DNA of 64,000 bases from the NCBI RefSeq assembly GCF_000210295.1, contig NC_026739.1, positions 344,262 through 408,261 on the forward strand. Reading direction: 5' to 3'. The stretch's first letter is position 1. Each line of letters begins with the position of its first letter. Below, piece after piece: positions 10,201-20,210 of this stretch. Position numbers and translations under genes: made by a program. Below the pieces are notes generated by a model. That model ran no database searches, was not told where the DNA came from, and saw only the letters and a program-made list of their open reading frames with translations. This DNA is from Trypanosoma brucei gambiense DAL972. Lineage: Eukaryota; Euglenozoa; Kinetoplastea; Trypanosomatida; Trypanosomatidae.

Positions 10201-11024
10201 CCTTCACTAGTTGGGACGATCAGAGCTCCGCTTCCTTCTTCGGCAACCACTAAATCATCACCAACAGTCATCACCGTAGGTACACCGTCACTTTCCATGT
10301 TGAAAGTTTCGTCCTGAAGTATGTTTATCAACTGCACGACGAAAGCGGCACCATCGGCACCATACATGTTTCGGCGCCCATGCGGCAAGGCGGCAGCCGG
10401 CACCACAATGACGCGAGTGGAGCCCTCTCCCATACCGATCACTCCGCTTTCGAAGCCGTAGGCATCTGGAAAGTCACCCTGTAGGAGCGCTGCCGTGGAC
10501 GCAACGGGTCTGAAGCAATACAACTCCTCCCCATTTGACTCCAGTAAGTCACCCAGAAGTGGGAGCTCTGCACCACGAACAGCATAAGCCGTATAATGAA
10601 CGCGCGCACGGTTATGCTGTTGGAGTCGAATGTCGACGCCGACAGGCATGAAGTCACTGGTATGTGCGGAATGTGTGGGTCGCCCTGCCAGCGCGTAGGT
10701 GGCTATTCCCAGAGCCGCGAGGAATGCCTTCTGTTTCTCTCCACTGAGAAACGCACACTTCCAATATTTTCCGACCCCATCGCGAAAACTTGCGTACATG
10801 TCGGTGTTCAACTGGAATTGTACGCTTTGCTCCAAACTTGAAGATATTGATGCCACACACAACGTTTCACGGCGGTCGTTGTAACACACAATACTGTACC
10901 TTGGCCGCCCTGCCGAGGTTGCTGCTGCAACAATGGCACACGCACAATTGCCACGTTCTATAGCCGTTCCATCAACCACTTCAAATAGAGAAATCGGTGC
11001 GGCAATCAGTACCTTCTGCTGCAT
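7227..11024 (-). CDS. FKBP15/WAFL-like protein: WH1-like, degenerate FKBP, coiled coil, DGPPP repeats
   Basis: A 1265-aa protein counted from the ATG at 11022-11024; the frame also opens 14 codons upstream at a TTG, which I reject. Residues 1-110 read like an EVH1/WH1 fold. Residues about 126-236 match the FKBP pattern: RVHYTAYAV, then FESGVIGMGEGSTRVIVVPA and a final strand FVVQLINIL. Residues about 330-640 are long coiled coil rich in Gln, Glu, Arg and Ala, with more helix up to about 930. The C-terminus is acidic and proline-rich, with repeated DGPPP units (residues about 1076-1175) and a basic end. Animal FKBP15 (WAFL) has the same order and acts on actin and early endosomes, so an endocytic or cytoskeletal role is inferred. 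Several usual FKBP active-site aromatics look absent, so isomerase activity is doubtful. Confidence 0.75.
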   Translation of the reverse strand: MQQKVLIAAPISLFEVVDGTAIERGNCACAIVAAATSAGRPRYSIVCYNDRRETLCVASISSSLEQSVQFQLNTDMYASFRDGVGKYWKCAFLSGEKQKAFLAALGIATYALAGRPTHSAHTSDFMPVGVDIRLQQHNRARVHYTAYAVRGAELPLLGDLLESNGEELYCFRPVASTAALLQGDFPDAYGFESGVIGMGEGSTRVIVVPAAALPHGRRNMYGADGAAFVVQLINILQDETFNMESDGVPTVMTVGDDLVVAEEGSGALIVPTSEGSSGGNVVAAVVPFSGTGVVEAPGALSAQRSSAVEPGAGVPEGHMEILQRLGLLLNGAVENSRTVRSISEATAAEWRRAINRPKPSRLTNAALLEAVQQLVMESDRVADSISQRDGLIRELDRRNQEMQRRVDSAVLASQELLDEKNKCTRTASDVRLEGERAIMQVQQQINQAAMERDDAQRHLQTVKQLLQVSETELRDLRSTSSLNTEETNRAASALNNLQDALSEERSRRKALEATIATLQEQLSRAKTELHVKNGQLEDIRRAADMQRTQHAQVVEDERQRRAMEVQQLRTEFITELQAREAKFMADRARTSEENFRRGQAEGRSIGKAESRGSAAEHRQQELALEAQRLLAELNCCRADLRQAAEDGIMTVRTTGARAARLNAQLHEENFRRGRLEMLVSNARGRLQGGRDKIMAAFAALAHRLRRPVKVSDLLALLEDLRKRRPLNFSFQEREYLAELASATRRRFQWIEEATLMLYKKSLEELYNGWLLPLQTGYESTAKAVYALMIERDGEALCEFNTRERQGRFDIVMQMEDFFNKVTLMFKGEAEQRQQLFVEAERLASTLLEKFAEDLSALEARWSAELEERQLLRRECARGYAVLLLKEEAEFHSIVMDATTSVHIADQNDLIATESGVRNAIDSEECAELSGLLFDYENEKSLVTRIAAIAAEQRSLVLGEGEMRACIVSEEETTLQIVIDMFAEYIPSLRPAPDTDGVQEGEEVPTDGLPKDAPNDGEVISSPPAVTTLGAGASDPQLSADDEGPPPVEFDEPHSSSTGGCVPPPAPLEASHSPPELDGPPPIDNDDFDGPPPIDNDDFDGPPPVVADNPNESPDLDGPPPIDNDDFDGPPPVVADNPNESPDLDGPPPIDNDDFDGPPPVVADNPNESPDLDGPPPIAAEALQEDSDSDGPPPITDESLQRSAEVINPPVISGGSAAGNESSGSSREGNSAEIRRGEAKPPAQGPPAKKVPQRKLPTFDSSDSDW
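7500..7797 (-). repeat. 84-bp coding repeats (28-aa DGPPP units)
   Basis: Three near-identical 84-bp units (period visible at about 7504, 7588 and 7672) plus a shorter copy. Each full unit encodes DGPPPIDNDDF followed by DGPPPVVADNPNESPDL. Units differ mainly at synonymous positions. Confidence 0.9.
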
Positions 11025-12048
11025 CACATTCAGCAGCAAAGGTTTTTTGTGGGTAACGTAAAGCAAGAAAATGAAAAAGTTACTAAGTTGTATGTATATA
11101 TATTTATTTATAACTGAATGGACGTTTCCGTTAGAGGATAGACCTTCCTTCTCTCTTTATCCTTCCTTGAGGAAAGGCAACAACTACTTTGCACAAAAGA
11201 AGAAGGTGTTTATGCGACGCTGTAGGCGCTAAGTTAGAGGCGCATACTGACTACTCAAGCAACAATCGTATGACCGCTTAATTAAGACCGGGCGTGCACA
11301 GCGAGAAGGAATCGCAACCTTCTTCGTTGTTTTTATTTATTACTATGATCACCTCACTCATTCAACGCTTGCCCGTCACCACCCCTATTCCGCGCCACTA
11401 CCATCAACACACAAAACAATCCCAATGTCATTTCCATAACGGCAATATGGAAGCAAAAATGAGAGAAAATTGGAACATAAGGAAGAGTTAAAAAACAAGA
11501 GATAAGTGACATCAAAGGAAAGAAGGAGGAAAAAAAGGAGTAAACTTCCACACCTTTTTTTCACACTTCACTTACCATATCCTCAACCTTTCCCCCTCTT
11601 CACTTGCAAAGCATACAGACGTTGTATTTGTTATTATTTTTTTAAATATATATCCTTTTAAACGCCGTCTCGCATCGTTATCAATCCGCACATATTCGGC
11701 AAGCACACATTCCCCATGGGCATATCAACAAAAGGACTCTTTAAAAAAACAAAAAAAAATATGTGCAATGAGATAAGTATATGAGATGTTAGAATCAATG
11801 TCCATTATTATATTGTAAAGGCCAAGTGTGGAGGATGGAGGACTTTAAAAAAAAAAAAAGAAAATTGAAAAGCGGCCTCTCCTCCAAAACGAAACAAAGG
11901 GAATAATTTCTGTGAACGACCGAACTCGACGCGAACACCCACTTCAACAAACTCATCCCTCCATGCTCAACTCACACGTTAAGGCGCACATAAATTTTCA
12001 ACATATTGCAAACAGCAGCAAAACAGAAAACTTCCTTGTCTTCCATCC
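11025..12048. other. 1-kb spacer
   Basis: No gene seen. AT-rich, with a TA/TTTA repeat at about 11090-11112 and purine-rich plus-strand blocks near 11500-11545 and 11845-11865. It should contain the 5' UTR of the FKBP15-like gene and the 3' UTR of the SUN gene. Confidence 0.6.
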
Positions 12049-13527
12049 TCAGCCCAAGTGAGTTGCGCTTGTCCGTCTGCGCGACCGATAAAAGGTGCGA
12101 ACGGTGATGCACGACAGCACCGACGAAAAAAGGGATAATGTCAACGAACCAACCACCATAACTCTCACTAACGAATCATCCTCACAATTCTGTCCCAAGT
12201 GAAGCTGAAGAGACAACTTGGACTTGAGCACCTCTATCTGCTTCATGACGTCCTGTAATTTGTCACGGTTTTCGTTATTACTCCGCTTGAAGTCCTTCAC
12301 TTGCATCCCTAACCACTGCAACGTGATCTCCCTTTGTGCGGCTTTCAACTCCATATCCTTGTGGCGCGAGTTCAAGTCTACTACCTCCTGCTGAAGCGTT
12401 TTTATCTGTTTACTCATTTGGGCAAGCATGAGTAATACCGAACTGCTGGTGTGTGGTTTGGAAAGAGCGGTAATTTTGTTTGATAGCGCGACACGAGATA
12501 CGCAGAAACTGAGTAGGTGGATCACATATAGATTCCGTTCGTGTGGAAGACATGTTCGGGACGCATTTTCTGGTGGAAGAACGGTGGAACAGTAACGCTG
12601 GGCAATGGTATCTAAATACATGCTATTGAAGGTGGTGCCATTACACTTCTTGGTTTTACTTCCATCATCCTTACAGCCATTTAAGTCCACACAGAGATTA
12701 CCTTCATAATTTGAGTGCTTGAGTAGACCACCTCCTGGGGAGCGACTGTTGGTCTCGTGATGATCCTCAACAGTACTAATAACAGCAGCAGTTACACCAG
12801 CACCACTGGTACCGTAATCTATGCCAATGGCAGTGTGTTTGTCATCCTGAGGAGGGGACACAATTATTAGTGGCTCAGTTAACGGAGTGGGGGGAATAGA
12901 ATGTTCCTGTTCCTGCTCGTGTTGTTGTTGTTGTTCCTCTACGCTAACAGTGTAATCCTCCGTAAGAGTTTCAAGTACATCCACACCGAATACCTTGAAG
13001 GTGGTGAGCGCGCACCATGAATGTTCTCCGTATGAAGTTGCCCATAAGAAGCGCAGGAACCGCACAGGTTGCTGATTTGCCACATCGAAATGTTGAGTGC
13101 CCCGCCACGGATCCGCTTTGAAGTGTCCCAGCACTCGCCATTCATTAGTTGGGTACCTGCTACTTCCAAGCACAGTAAAATTTTTTACCCTGGAGCTGAA
13201 ATGCTCTTGGCTCACAAGTGTCATGATGCGAACCTCGATACCACGTATAAGTTGCACGGTGAAGTATTTCCGCTGTGTATTGCAGGGACACAGCATATAC
13301 TTCTCATTATCTTCATTGAGAACTGAAGATGCATCAAGGCATTCTGGACTAAAATCAGTCAACGTAGCACCCAAGTATGCCGATGCATAATTTGTTGTGA
13401 ATCCTTTGCTCCGTTCGTGTGGCTTCTCATCACGCCACCCGGGTTCCGATGGTTTGAAAAAAGTCGATGCATACGCGGCAGCAACCACAACAACAAAAGC
13501 CGCCGCAGGTAAGTAGTACCGTTTCAT
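12049..13527 (-). CDS. SUN-domain membrane protein (SUCO/SLP1-like)
   Basis: A 492-aa protein. The N-terminus has a signal/anchor segment (about residues 7-24). A SUN-like jelly-roll domain follows at about 45-182: FTVQLIRGIEVRIMTLV, the FSSRVKNFTVLGSSRYP block, EWRVLGHFKA, and VRFLRFLWATSYGEHSWCALTTFKVFG. The domain lies N-terminal, as in the SLP1/SUCO/'mid-SUN' class, not C-terminal as in classical SUN proteins. A Gln/Glu linker (about 197-207), a coiled coil (about 385-450) and a C-terminal membrane segment (about 455-480) ending in basic residues complete it. The SLP1/SUCO class acts in the ER or nuclear envelope, in protein folding and rough-ER organisation; that role here is inference. 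Confidence 0.82.
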   Translation of the reverse strand: MKRYYLPAAAFVVVVAAAYASTFFKPSEPGWRDEKPHERSKGFTTNYASAYLGATLTDFSPECLDASSVLNEDNEKYMLCPCNTQRKYFTVQLIRGIEVRIMTLVSQEHFSSRVKNFTVLGSSRYPTNEWRVLGHFKADPWRGTQHFDVANQQPVRFLRFLWATSYGEHSWCALTTFKVFGVDVLETLTEDYTVSVEEQQQQHEQEQEHSIPPTPLTEPLIIVSPPQDDKHTAIGIDYGTSGAGVTAAVISTVEDHHETNSRSPGGGLLKHSNYEGNLCVDLNGCKDDGSKTKKCNGTTFNSMYLDTIAQRYCSTVLPPENASRTCLPHERNLYVIHLLSFCVSRVALSNKITALSKPHTSSSVLLMLAQMSKQIKTLQQEVVDLNSRHKDMELKAAQREITLQWLGMQVKDFKRSNNENRDKLQDVMKQIEVLKSKLSLQLHLGQNCEDDSLVRVMVVGSLTLSLFSSVLSCITVRTFYRSRRRTSATHLG

Positions 13528-14043
13528 GATAAATAAATGTGTCTACACGTATGTTTATTATATATCTCGCTTTAACAAAAAGAAAAAAAAGAAAATGTGT
13601 TATCCTACGGTGTCCCTTGGGGCCTATCCAATGTGTCCCCTTCTGCTATTGAGGGAATAAAAACACACCAAAAGCAAAGGGGAGAAAAAAAAAAAGGTCG
13701 AAAAGGAGGGAAACCAGATTGCCGTAAAGAAACCATGAGCGGAAGGTGATAGCCTCCACACTCCACTCCGTATGCAACAGCGGTACCAAACATTTTCACC
13801 AGAGGGACAAACTTGCGTTGTTACGCACTCAACTATGCGAATGAGTTAAAGAACTTACTCAAACCGAGACCACAGCAACATGATCTGCAAGGTGGAAGAT
13901 ATCGCCCTTTTTTTTTTCTCCCATATTCCCACAACTTCTCTTTAATACTTTTTTTTTTAATAACGGTCGCACAACTAAAACACTGCTTGGCCCTGTGTGT
14001 TGAAATTACAGCAAAACGTTACTACAATGCAAAAAAAAAAATG
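13528..14043. other. spacer
   Basis: No gene seen. Purine-rich plus strand at about 13578-13595 and 13675-13710 may be the splice tract for the SUN gene. Confidence 0.55.
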
Positions 14044-16152
14044 CTACGAAGAACCTCCAAAGAGTTCCTCAAATTCCCTGTCAATCTCCATTCCAACATC
14101 ACGGATATCACCGGCAGCTGTGGCTGATAAATCCACAGTCGCCGTATCTGTTGGTGCTGCAGTTGTAGTCAACAAAAATGTTTCGGACCCACCACCAGTT
14201 ATCAAGGGAGAAGAGTTCGTCGTCTCCCCCAAATTTTCGACCTTCAGCTCCTGCTTGTAAGAGGGTCCCTTGTAAGCCGCAACACTCGTGATAAGATCAA
14301 ATTCATCGTCGCTGCCGGTATCATCACCTCCTAAAGAGAAAGCGTTCTGGCGAGGAACGGAGTCTTTGAACTCCTTGACTGATTCAGCTTTTGCAGATGT
14401 CAAATATGCGGGTTGCGACTGGCAGCTCTTCACCAACTGCGCTGGTAACGACGCCGCCGTACCGGATTCTCCCAAAGTTGCCGTCGTATTTATGGTTTCG
14501 ACACCACCTCTTGGCTTCAGTCGCTCACTAACACGTTTGAACAACCCCATTCCCCATGTTTTAACAGCTTCAACCTGTTCCTTCGCTTTGTTGCTAATTT
14601 CCTCAGCCTTTCGCCGCGCCTCAGTTCCATCAAAGTCCACACGAGGCACGAGTTTCGCGAGAACATTGTTTCGAAATGTGCCCGAGCCACTCAACAACAC
14701 GGTGGTTTCACCGTTAGCAGTTGACTTCACCATCGTGATTTCATTAGTTTTCATCAATGGAATGACAGTGCGAAAGCGGCCGCTACTCACATATGGGAAC
14801 CCGCCATGAACCAAACGGAGCGTTACTACATTCAATAAATTGATCTCCTCTGTTATTTGCCGCCCAGTGCCAAACACACAGAGGTGCCCTCCGCGTGTCG
14901 TCGAGAGTGTTAACACCAGTTTGTTGATCTTTTCCGTATCAAAGCCAATATCGTCTCCCGCATGAACTGCAGTGGGCAATCGGGCGGCATCGAAACTAAC
15001 GCGAGCCCGGCAATCCACAATGGTGTAGTTTATGGGCGGGCATTCAGAAGGTTCAGATGTTGTGGTCGTAAATGATTCTAGATAGTCACCGCGCTCTAAT
15101 GGAAGGGCCGCAAATGACGAGTAATACTCTGCAAGTGCTTGCGGTGTCTTTTGGATGCTACTTGGCTGCCCTCTACCAAAATTACCAGGGTACAGCAGTG
15201 TTCTAATCACGTGCCGTGTGACACGCGGTGTATTTCGCCGCACAACATCTGCATTTTGCACCAACGCACCTCCAGAAGAAAGTGGTACAAGAGCCGCCGG
15301 CACACAACCATGAGGCTGAAAACTGACGTTGTCATCACCAGACACGGGCAGTTGAAAGATAATTGACTCCATCGCCATCTCCAGTTCCTTCTTCGTGTTC
15401 AGATTCAGGAAGCGTTTACGGCAGGAAATTAGATATGCCAGTATAAAGTACACTGTGTATGTAGCATCACCTGTTACTAACAGCCAATCCCACACCTGCA
15501 CAGCCGATTCAGAATTACCGCCCATCACAAAGAGACGCCGCGCCCAACGGAAAATATAAGCACCGATATCAATCAGATGCTGCCCAAGATGAAGAGACAA
15601 CTGGGGATCGTGGTACTGAAGTAGAAGACGGAATAATGCTATAAGTGCATCACCATACAGGGAGGAAGATTCAGGTGCCACAAACTCTTTACAAAACGCT
15701 TCTAACAGAAAGAAAAACATGCTCAGCGTCTCCGACTCAGAGGGCAAATCTGCAGCAGCAACAACAGAAGCTAATGCCGTGGCAATGGGCGCAATTCGCT
15801 GATCAAGCGCACACTTTGTTTCATTCGTGAAATGGTACATGAAACCCTGCAACTCGGCATCTTCCCATCTCTTGTTTTTGCTTCCCAACGTTTCCTTCAA
15901 CTGCACAAGAGTGGAGTGTTGAATATTATCCGCAACAGACGCGTACTTGGCAAACGATATTGTCCCATATTTCCACTGCTTGTGTAATAGAAGCCCACAA
16001 TACAAATTGTAACGCCGTCGTGCAGACAAAACATTTGACATTTGTTGGACTCGCATGCACGCCTCCCGGAGTGACTCCGCTGTCACATATTGCGACTCAC
16101 ATCCTACCTTGTCTAGCAGTTCAAAAAGTTTCTCAGTTGCTCCACTCATCAT
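14044..16152 (-). CDS. TBC1D23-like TBC-rhodanese protein
   Basis: A 702-aa protein. Residues about 95-270 read as a TBC (Rab-GAP) fold: a block LFRLLLQYHDPQLSLHL followed by YIFRWARRLF and VQVWDWLLVTGDATYTVYFILAYL. Residues about 372-462 are rhodanese-like (YTIVDCRARVSFDAARLPTAVHA, then LCVFGTGRQ and HGGFPYVSSG). TBC followed by rhodanese and a C-terminal tail is the TBC1D23 arrangement. The catalytic Arg finger motif IxxDxxR of active TBC domains is not visible, as in TBC1D23, so it is probably an adaptor. In animals TBC1D23 bridges golgins on the trans-Golgi to the WASH complex on endosome-derived vesicles; the same role is inferred here. The C-terminus ends in acidic residues (EFEELFGG). 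The start is one of two tandem ATGs at 16147-16152. Confidence 0.82.
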   Translation of the reverse strand: MMSGATEKLFELLDKVGCESQYVTAESLREACMRVQQMSNVLSARRRYNLYCGLLLHKQWKYGTISFAKYASVADNIQHSTLVQLKETLGSKNKRWEDAELQGFMYHFTNETKCALDQRIAPIATALASVVAAADLPSESETLSMFFFLLEAFCKEFVAPESSSLYGDALIALFRLLLQYHDPQLSLHLGQHLIDIGAYIFRWARRLFVMGGNSESAVQVWDWLLVTGDATYTVYFILAYLISCRKRFLNLNTKKELEMAMESIIFQLPVSGDDNVSFQPHGCVPAALVPLSSGGALVQNADVVRRNTPRVTRHVIRTLLYPGNFGRGQPSSIQKTPQALAEYYSSFAALPLERGDYLESFTTTTSEPSECPPINYTIVDCRARVSFDAARLPTAVHAGDDIGFDTEKINKLVLTLSTTRGGHLCVFGTGRQITEEINLLNVVTLRLVHGGFPYVSSGRFRTVIPLMKTNEITMVKSTANGETTVLLSGSGTFRNNVLAKLVPRVDFDGTEARRKAEEISNKAKEQVEAVKTWGMGLFKRVSERLKPRGGVETINTTATLGESGTAASLPAQLVKSCQSQPAYLTSAKAESVKEFKDSVPRQNAFSLGGDDTGSDDEFDLITSVAAYKGPSYKQELKVENLGETTNSSPLITGGGSETFLLTTTAAPTDTATVDLSATAAGDIRDVGMEIDREFEELFGGSS

Positions 16153-17856
16153 AAACTACAACAAGAAATAAATTATTATTATTATTTTATTTTTTCCACC
16201 CTTCCTTTCTCACCCAAAGAAATACAAAAGAAAAAAAAGGGAATAAATTTGATTAAAAAACAAAACAGGAGAGAGAGAGGGAGGGAGGGGAAAAAAAGAA
16301 GGTTTGTCTCCCGCGTATGTCCAATAAATTAGAGAAGTAGTTGATGAAAGGAATAAAAAGAATATGCCTTTTTTACTTCCACGTACTTCCTATCGATTTC
16401 CTTCCCTTAAAAGTTGAAACATGTCCGGACGATGTATGACTCACATTCCTCATTTGCGTTAAATGCAAAATAAAAAGAAAAACGGGGTAATAACTCAATT
16501 ACTGAGGACAGTCAATGCCTTACCTACCACACTACACCAAAAAAAAAAAAGAAAAAAGCGAAAATCTGTCAGGAAAATAAAAAAAACGAATTGGTCTTGT
16601 AATTTATGTGCAGTAACAGACCCGTTCACGCACATACATACATATACAAAAAAAAAAAAAGGAAATGAAAAAAACTTTTTAAGTCGAGTAAGACTTAGCT
16701 ACGACACCCTTTTTTTTCTATGTAAATATTAAAGAGGAAAACATATAATAATTTATTGGTAGGGATCCACAATTCCTTTCGCAGCCTCCAGCAGAAGAAA
16801 AAAAGAAAAGAAAAGAGCGAAATCATAAAAATAGGAAAGAAAACAACATTAATTCACTAAACTAGTGAAAAAGAAAGAAGGTACGAGGAAGGTAGGCTGT
16901 AGATACAATCTTTGTGGGGTACTTTTTCAACCAATCAATCAACCACTGGCGGAAGCAAAAAACAAAAACAAAAGAAGTTGTGCATATACGTGTATTGGTA
17001 CTTCTTGTGTTCGTGTTTTTTTTTTTTTTTTTGCGACACCGGTTGGATGAGGCGCACATAATCACGCTGTCACACTCCACAACTTCGCGCAGAATTAATG
17101 AAGAAAGTTATGGAGGTACGCTTCTTCTCCCCTCTTCCCTTCTCAGTACACACACGCAGAGAAACGCACAGCGCGTGTTTCATGAGACTTTGGATAAAAG
17201 AATACAGAAGGTAAAAGAAAAGAAGGGAAACAGTAAGGAGCCACTACCACCCGACATCAAATTCAACATATTCGAAAACACGGCAACGACTTAAAGCGTT
17301 AAAAAGATATATATATATATATATATTTATATATATGAGATGTGGCGAACAGAGGAGTAGAGAAGGAAAGATAACCAAAGAAAATCATAAACACAAACGG
17401 GCGCACAGGGCAGTGCAGAGAGATATGCGGCCTACAATCACAGCCACCATCTTTCTCACTCGCACGTGCCCCTTTTCGCTTCGTCTGTGTTTTCGCGCAG
17501 CTTCACTTTTTATTATTATTATTTTTTTTTCCTTTTTTCATTCGTGCTCTCAAGATCCATCACTCTTGACTTTGGTGGAAATAACTCGGCACGTCACGTG
17601 CATTTTAAATGTCGCATGTAAGAGGAGGGTGGGGGAAATGGAAGCAAAAAAGAAAATTTATGAATGAGCAACAAACCCACTTTTTTATCATGATACAAGA
17701 ATAGTAACGATATATTTATATGTGACTTTGTTTCTCAAGAGAGTGCTGTTCTCTCGTTCTCTTGTCTTGTCTTGTTTTATCTTTGCTTTATTTATTTATT
17801 TATTCCCATTAGGAAAATATCTACAGAGCACTGCTGTTAAACTCACTGTCCACGCA
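16153..17856. other. 1.7-kb spacer
   Basis: No gene supported. It contains A-rich and purine blocks (16225-16305, 16790-16885), a T17-18 run near 17015-17032, and an AT repeat at about 17307-17336. Reading frames here are short and low in complexity on both strands. Confidence 0.6.
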
Positions 17857-19761
17857 TTACGACGAGCCGCTCCCCAGAGGGTGTGCGACAGGATGAAACA
17901 TAGTTCTCTTGTCTTGTATGAAACTAACCACATCATGTGGTGGATTAGCACAAACAGGCCGGCATGTAACGGAGGATCCGCTTCCCAAGTGACACTGCAG
18001 AGTAGAAGGAGCCGCAGGTGATGCCACTTCCGTATTTTCAACTGTTTCAGATACCGGCGGTTGCCCAGCTGGAATGCGCTCCCATAGAACTTTGCGCTCT
18101 GGAGAATGACTGGTCGTCCTCGGTACATACGCGAAAACGCGACAACACGTTTCAAGCTTCTCACGGGTACGAGAAACAAGTTGCTCGACTTTGCATCCTG
18201 GCGAGGCGAACCCTGCGGAAATTCCCCTCAGTTGTGGGAGAAGTGCGAGTTTTATATCGGAATCCTCATGGGCGCTGAGAGGGTTTTCCGCCGTTCGGGA
18301 ACACCAGCGGTTCACCATAGCGCGCTGCGTGGCGTAGTATTGCTGCACGAAGGGATTAAGCACTCTATGTGGATGAAGCACCTCTTCACCTACCGTCATT
18401 TCCTCTACAATTGATGAAACAAGCTCCTGTTCTCTCTGTGCATCGGCCTCCGGAATGTCGCATTCCATTTCCATCTCTTGTAGAGTGGGAAAGCGCAGAC
18501 AGCGGATCTCTTCCATGAAAGGTAATCTGGACATGAAAAGTACATCTTCGTCACCTGTCGTTAACGGCACGCAGAGGAACATGTTGGGGTTTCCATCAGT
18601 CGATCGGACATAACGCACCACCAAGGCTGAATCTTGAGCTGCCAGCGCCTTTACAATGCTTCGGAACGCCCTCGTCCCAACGGGGTCATCATCTAGCGGT
18701 GCTATCATGTACGATGTATCGACCACCAGCACATGAACAGGAACCTGGTTTTGTGGAATGCAAGCAACAGCATCAATACCCCGTGACCCGCGTATCTTTG
18801 TAGCTTCAGAGAGGCGATTGCTGCTGGAGGCGGTCGGTTTGTTTACGGGAGTCTCCAGGCACGTTTTCTGACTGTCCTCTTCCCCGCCTTCTAATCGGAG
18901 AGTTTCTTCGTCAAACAGCTGCGAGTGAGCTGCCTTTCTACTCCCTGGCACTCGCTCAGTCGGTGCTGGTGTCCGATTTGCTGGTACATGCATTCGTCTC
19001 ACTTTACCGAGCACGTTCGTAGCTAAGCGCACTTCACCGATTGTGAATACCGTCTTTTGTGCAAGGCTGCGTACTTTTCGGCACACCAACTGCGCAGCGC
19101 TCACCAGGGCATCACGTAATGTTATTACTCGACTGTCGTTACCCAAAGCCTTACACAAGGTGTACAGTACAGTTTCATTATCAACCTTCACACGGTTACT
19201 AGTGAGTGATGGGGCTGATTCACCGGGAAGCAGGGAACCTTCACCTGTCACTTGGGAGAAATCAATCCCCACAACAATAAGTGTCACACCCCGCGCTCGC
19301 AGAGCGTTCAGCACATCGCGGAAGACGCTCTTCCTGACCACCTCAGCATGCGCATCCGTTAAGAGATACAAAACCTCCCTGAATTGCTTTCTTCGTTTCT
19401 TCAAGTTAAACACCTCTACACATAGAGTAAGAGTTTCAATGAAATTTGCACTGGATCCCACACCTTGTTGCTCCTCCCGGTCACGCAGGATTCGGTGCAG
19501 TATTGTGATGAACTCAACAGATGGTGGAGCCGGCAAACATGGGGCGGAAAGCTGAGCTGCGCTCCCACAAGTACTAATACTCGTTGATGTGCCCCCGCTG
19601 TAGCTTCTGCAACCACCAGCCACAACCAAAGCGACCTCATCATATGAAGAAGGGCACATGGTCTTCAGTACGGAAAGGCGACAGAACTCCACAGCCTGCG
19701 CAAGTGAAGAAATCGAGCAGTTTACGTCTAGGGCGAAAATAGTTGAGGTACGGAAAGCCAT
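17857..19761 (-). CDS. KU80: Ku80 subunit of the Ku heterodimer
   Basis: A 634-aa protein from the ATG at 19759-19761; the frame extends upstream to a GTG inside the spacer, which I reject. Residues about 1-235 form a vWA-like domain starting MAFRTSTIFALDVN, with FREVLYLLTDAHAE as the central strand. A Ku core follows: VFTIGEVRLATNVLG..., then SALVVRYVRSTDGNPNMFLCVP and DEDVLFMSRLPFMEEIRCLRFPTL. Ku80 with Ku70 binds double-strand DNA ends. In T. brucei, Ku maintains telomere length, and classical ligase IV end joining is thought to be missing. No long DNA-PKcs-binding tail is seen. A Ser/Thr-rich linker near residues 255-335 separates vWA and core. Position and features match T. brucei KU80 as I recall it. 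Confidence 0.88.
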   Translation of the reverse strand: MAFRTSTIFALDVNCSISSLAQAVEFCRLSVLKTMCPSSYDEVALVVAGGCRSYSGGTSTSISTCGSAAQLSAPCLPAPPSVEFITILHRILRDREEQQGVGSSANFIETLTLCVEVFNLKKRRKQFREVLYLLTDAHAEVVRKSVFRDVLNALRARGVTLIVVGIDFSQVTGEGSLLPGESAPSLTSNRVKVDNETVLYTLCKALGNDSRVITLRDALVSAAQLVCRKVRSLAQKTVFTIGEVRLATNVLGKVRRMHVPANRTPAPTERVPGSRKAAHSQLFDEETLRLEGGEEDSQKTCLETPVNKPTASSSNRLSEATKIRGSRGIDAVACIPQNQVPVHVLVVDTSYMIAPLDDDPVGTRAFRSIVKALAAQDSALVVRYVRSTDGNPNMFLCVPLTTGDEDVLFMSRLPFMEEIRCLRFPTLQEMEMECDIPEADAQREQELVSSIVEEMTVGEEVLHPHRVLNPFVQQYYATQRAMVNRWCSRTAENPLSAHEDSDIKLALLPQLRGISAGFASPGCKVEQLVSRTREKLETCCRVFAYVPRTTSHSPERKVLWERIPAGQPPVSETVENTEVASPAAPSTLQCHLGSGSSVTCRPVCANPPHDVVSFIQDKRTMFHPVAHPLGSGSS

Positions 19762-20171
19762 ATTGGAAGGTTTACCGTTAAATAATCTTTTCGTCCTTAC
19801 ACACACACACTTTCTTTTTTTCTTGGTTGTTTTATTATACTTTCTTTCAGTTCCCTACGCGAGCAGCAATCAGCGGTTCCCTGTGGTGTAAACTGTTGTG
19901 TACCTTTCCAGATTGATACCAGATGTCACCGTGTAAAGGTAATAATAAATGAGCACAAGCAAGCAAACAGAGGAAGAAGAAGGAAGAAAGCGTGACAAAT
20001 TGTTTGAAGAGATAAAAACGCTTTTTTTCTTTTAAAATGTGCAGGTGTATTTTCAGAAAGAGCAACGGATTACTTTAAAGATTGGACGAAACCCGTCACC
20101 GGGTCAAAACATATCGTAGATTGCTCATCTATCCGACATAAATATGTAAATAATTAAACAAATACATATAC

Positions 20172-20210
<39 letters not shown>

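Noticed and set aside
11025..11066. Upstream extension of the FKBP15-like protein beginning MLYVTHKK
   Set aside because: The first codon is TTG; the first ATG is at 11024. The same correction was made for KU80, QSOX, EIF4E4, AspRS and the 604-aa protein.
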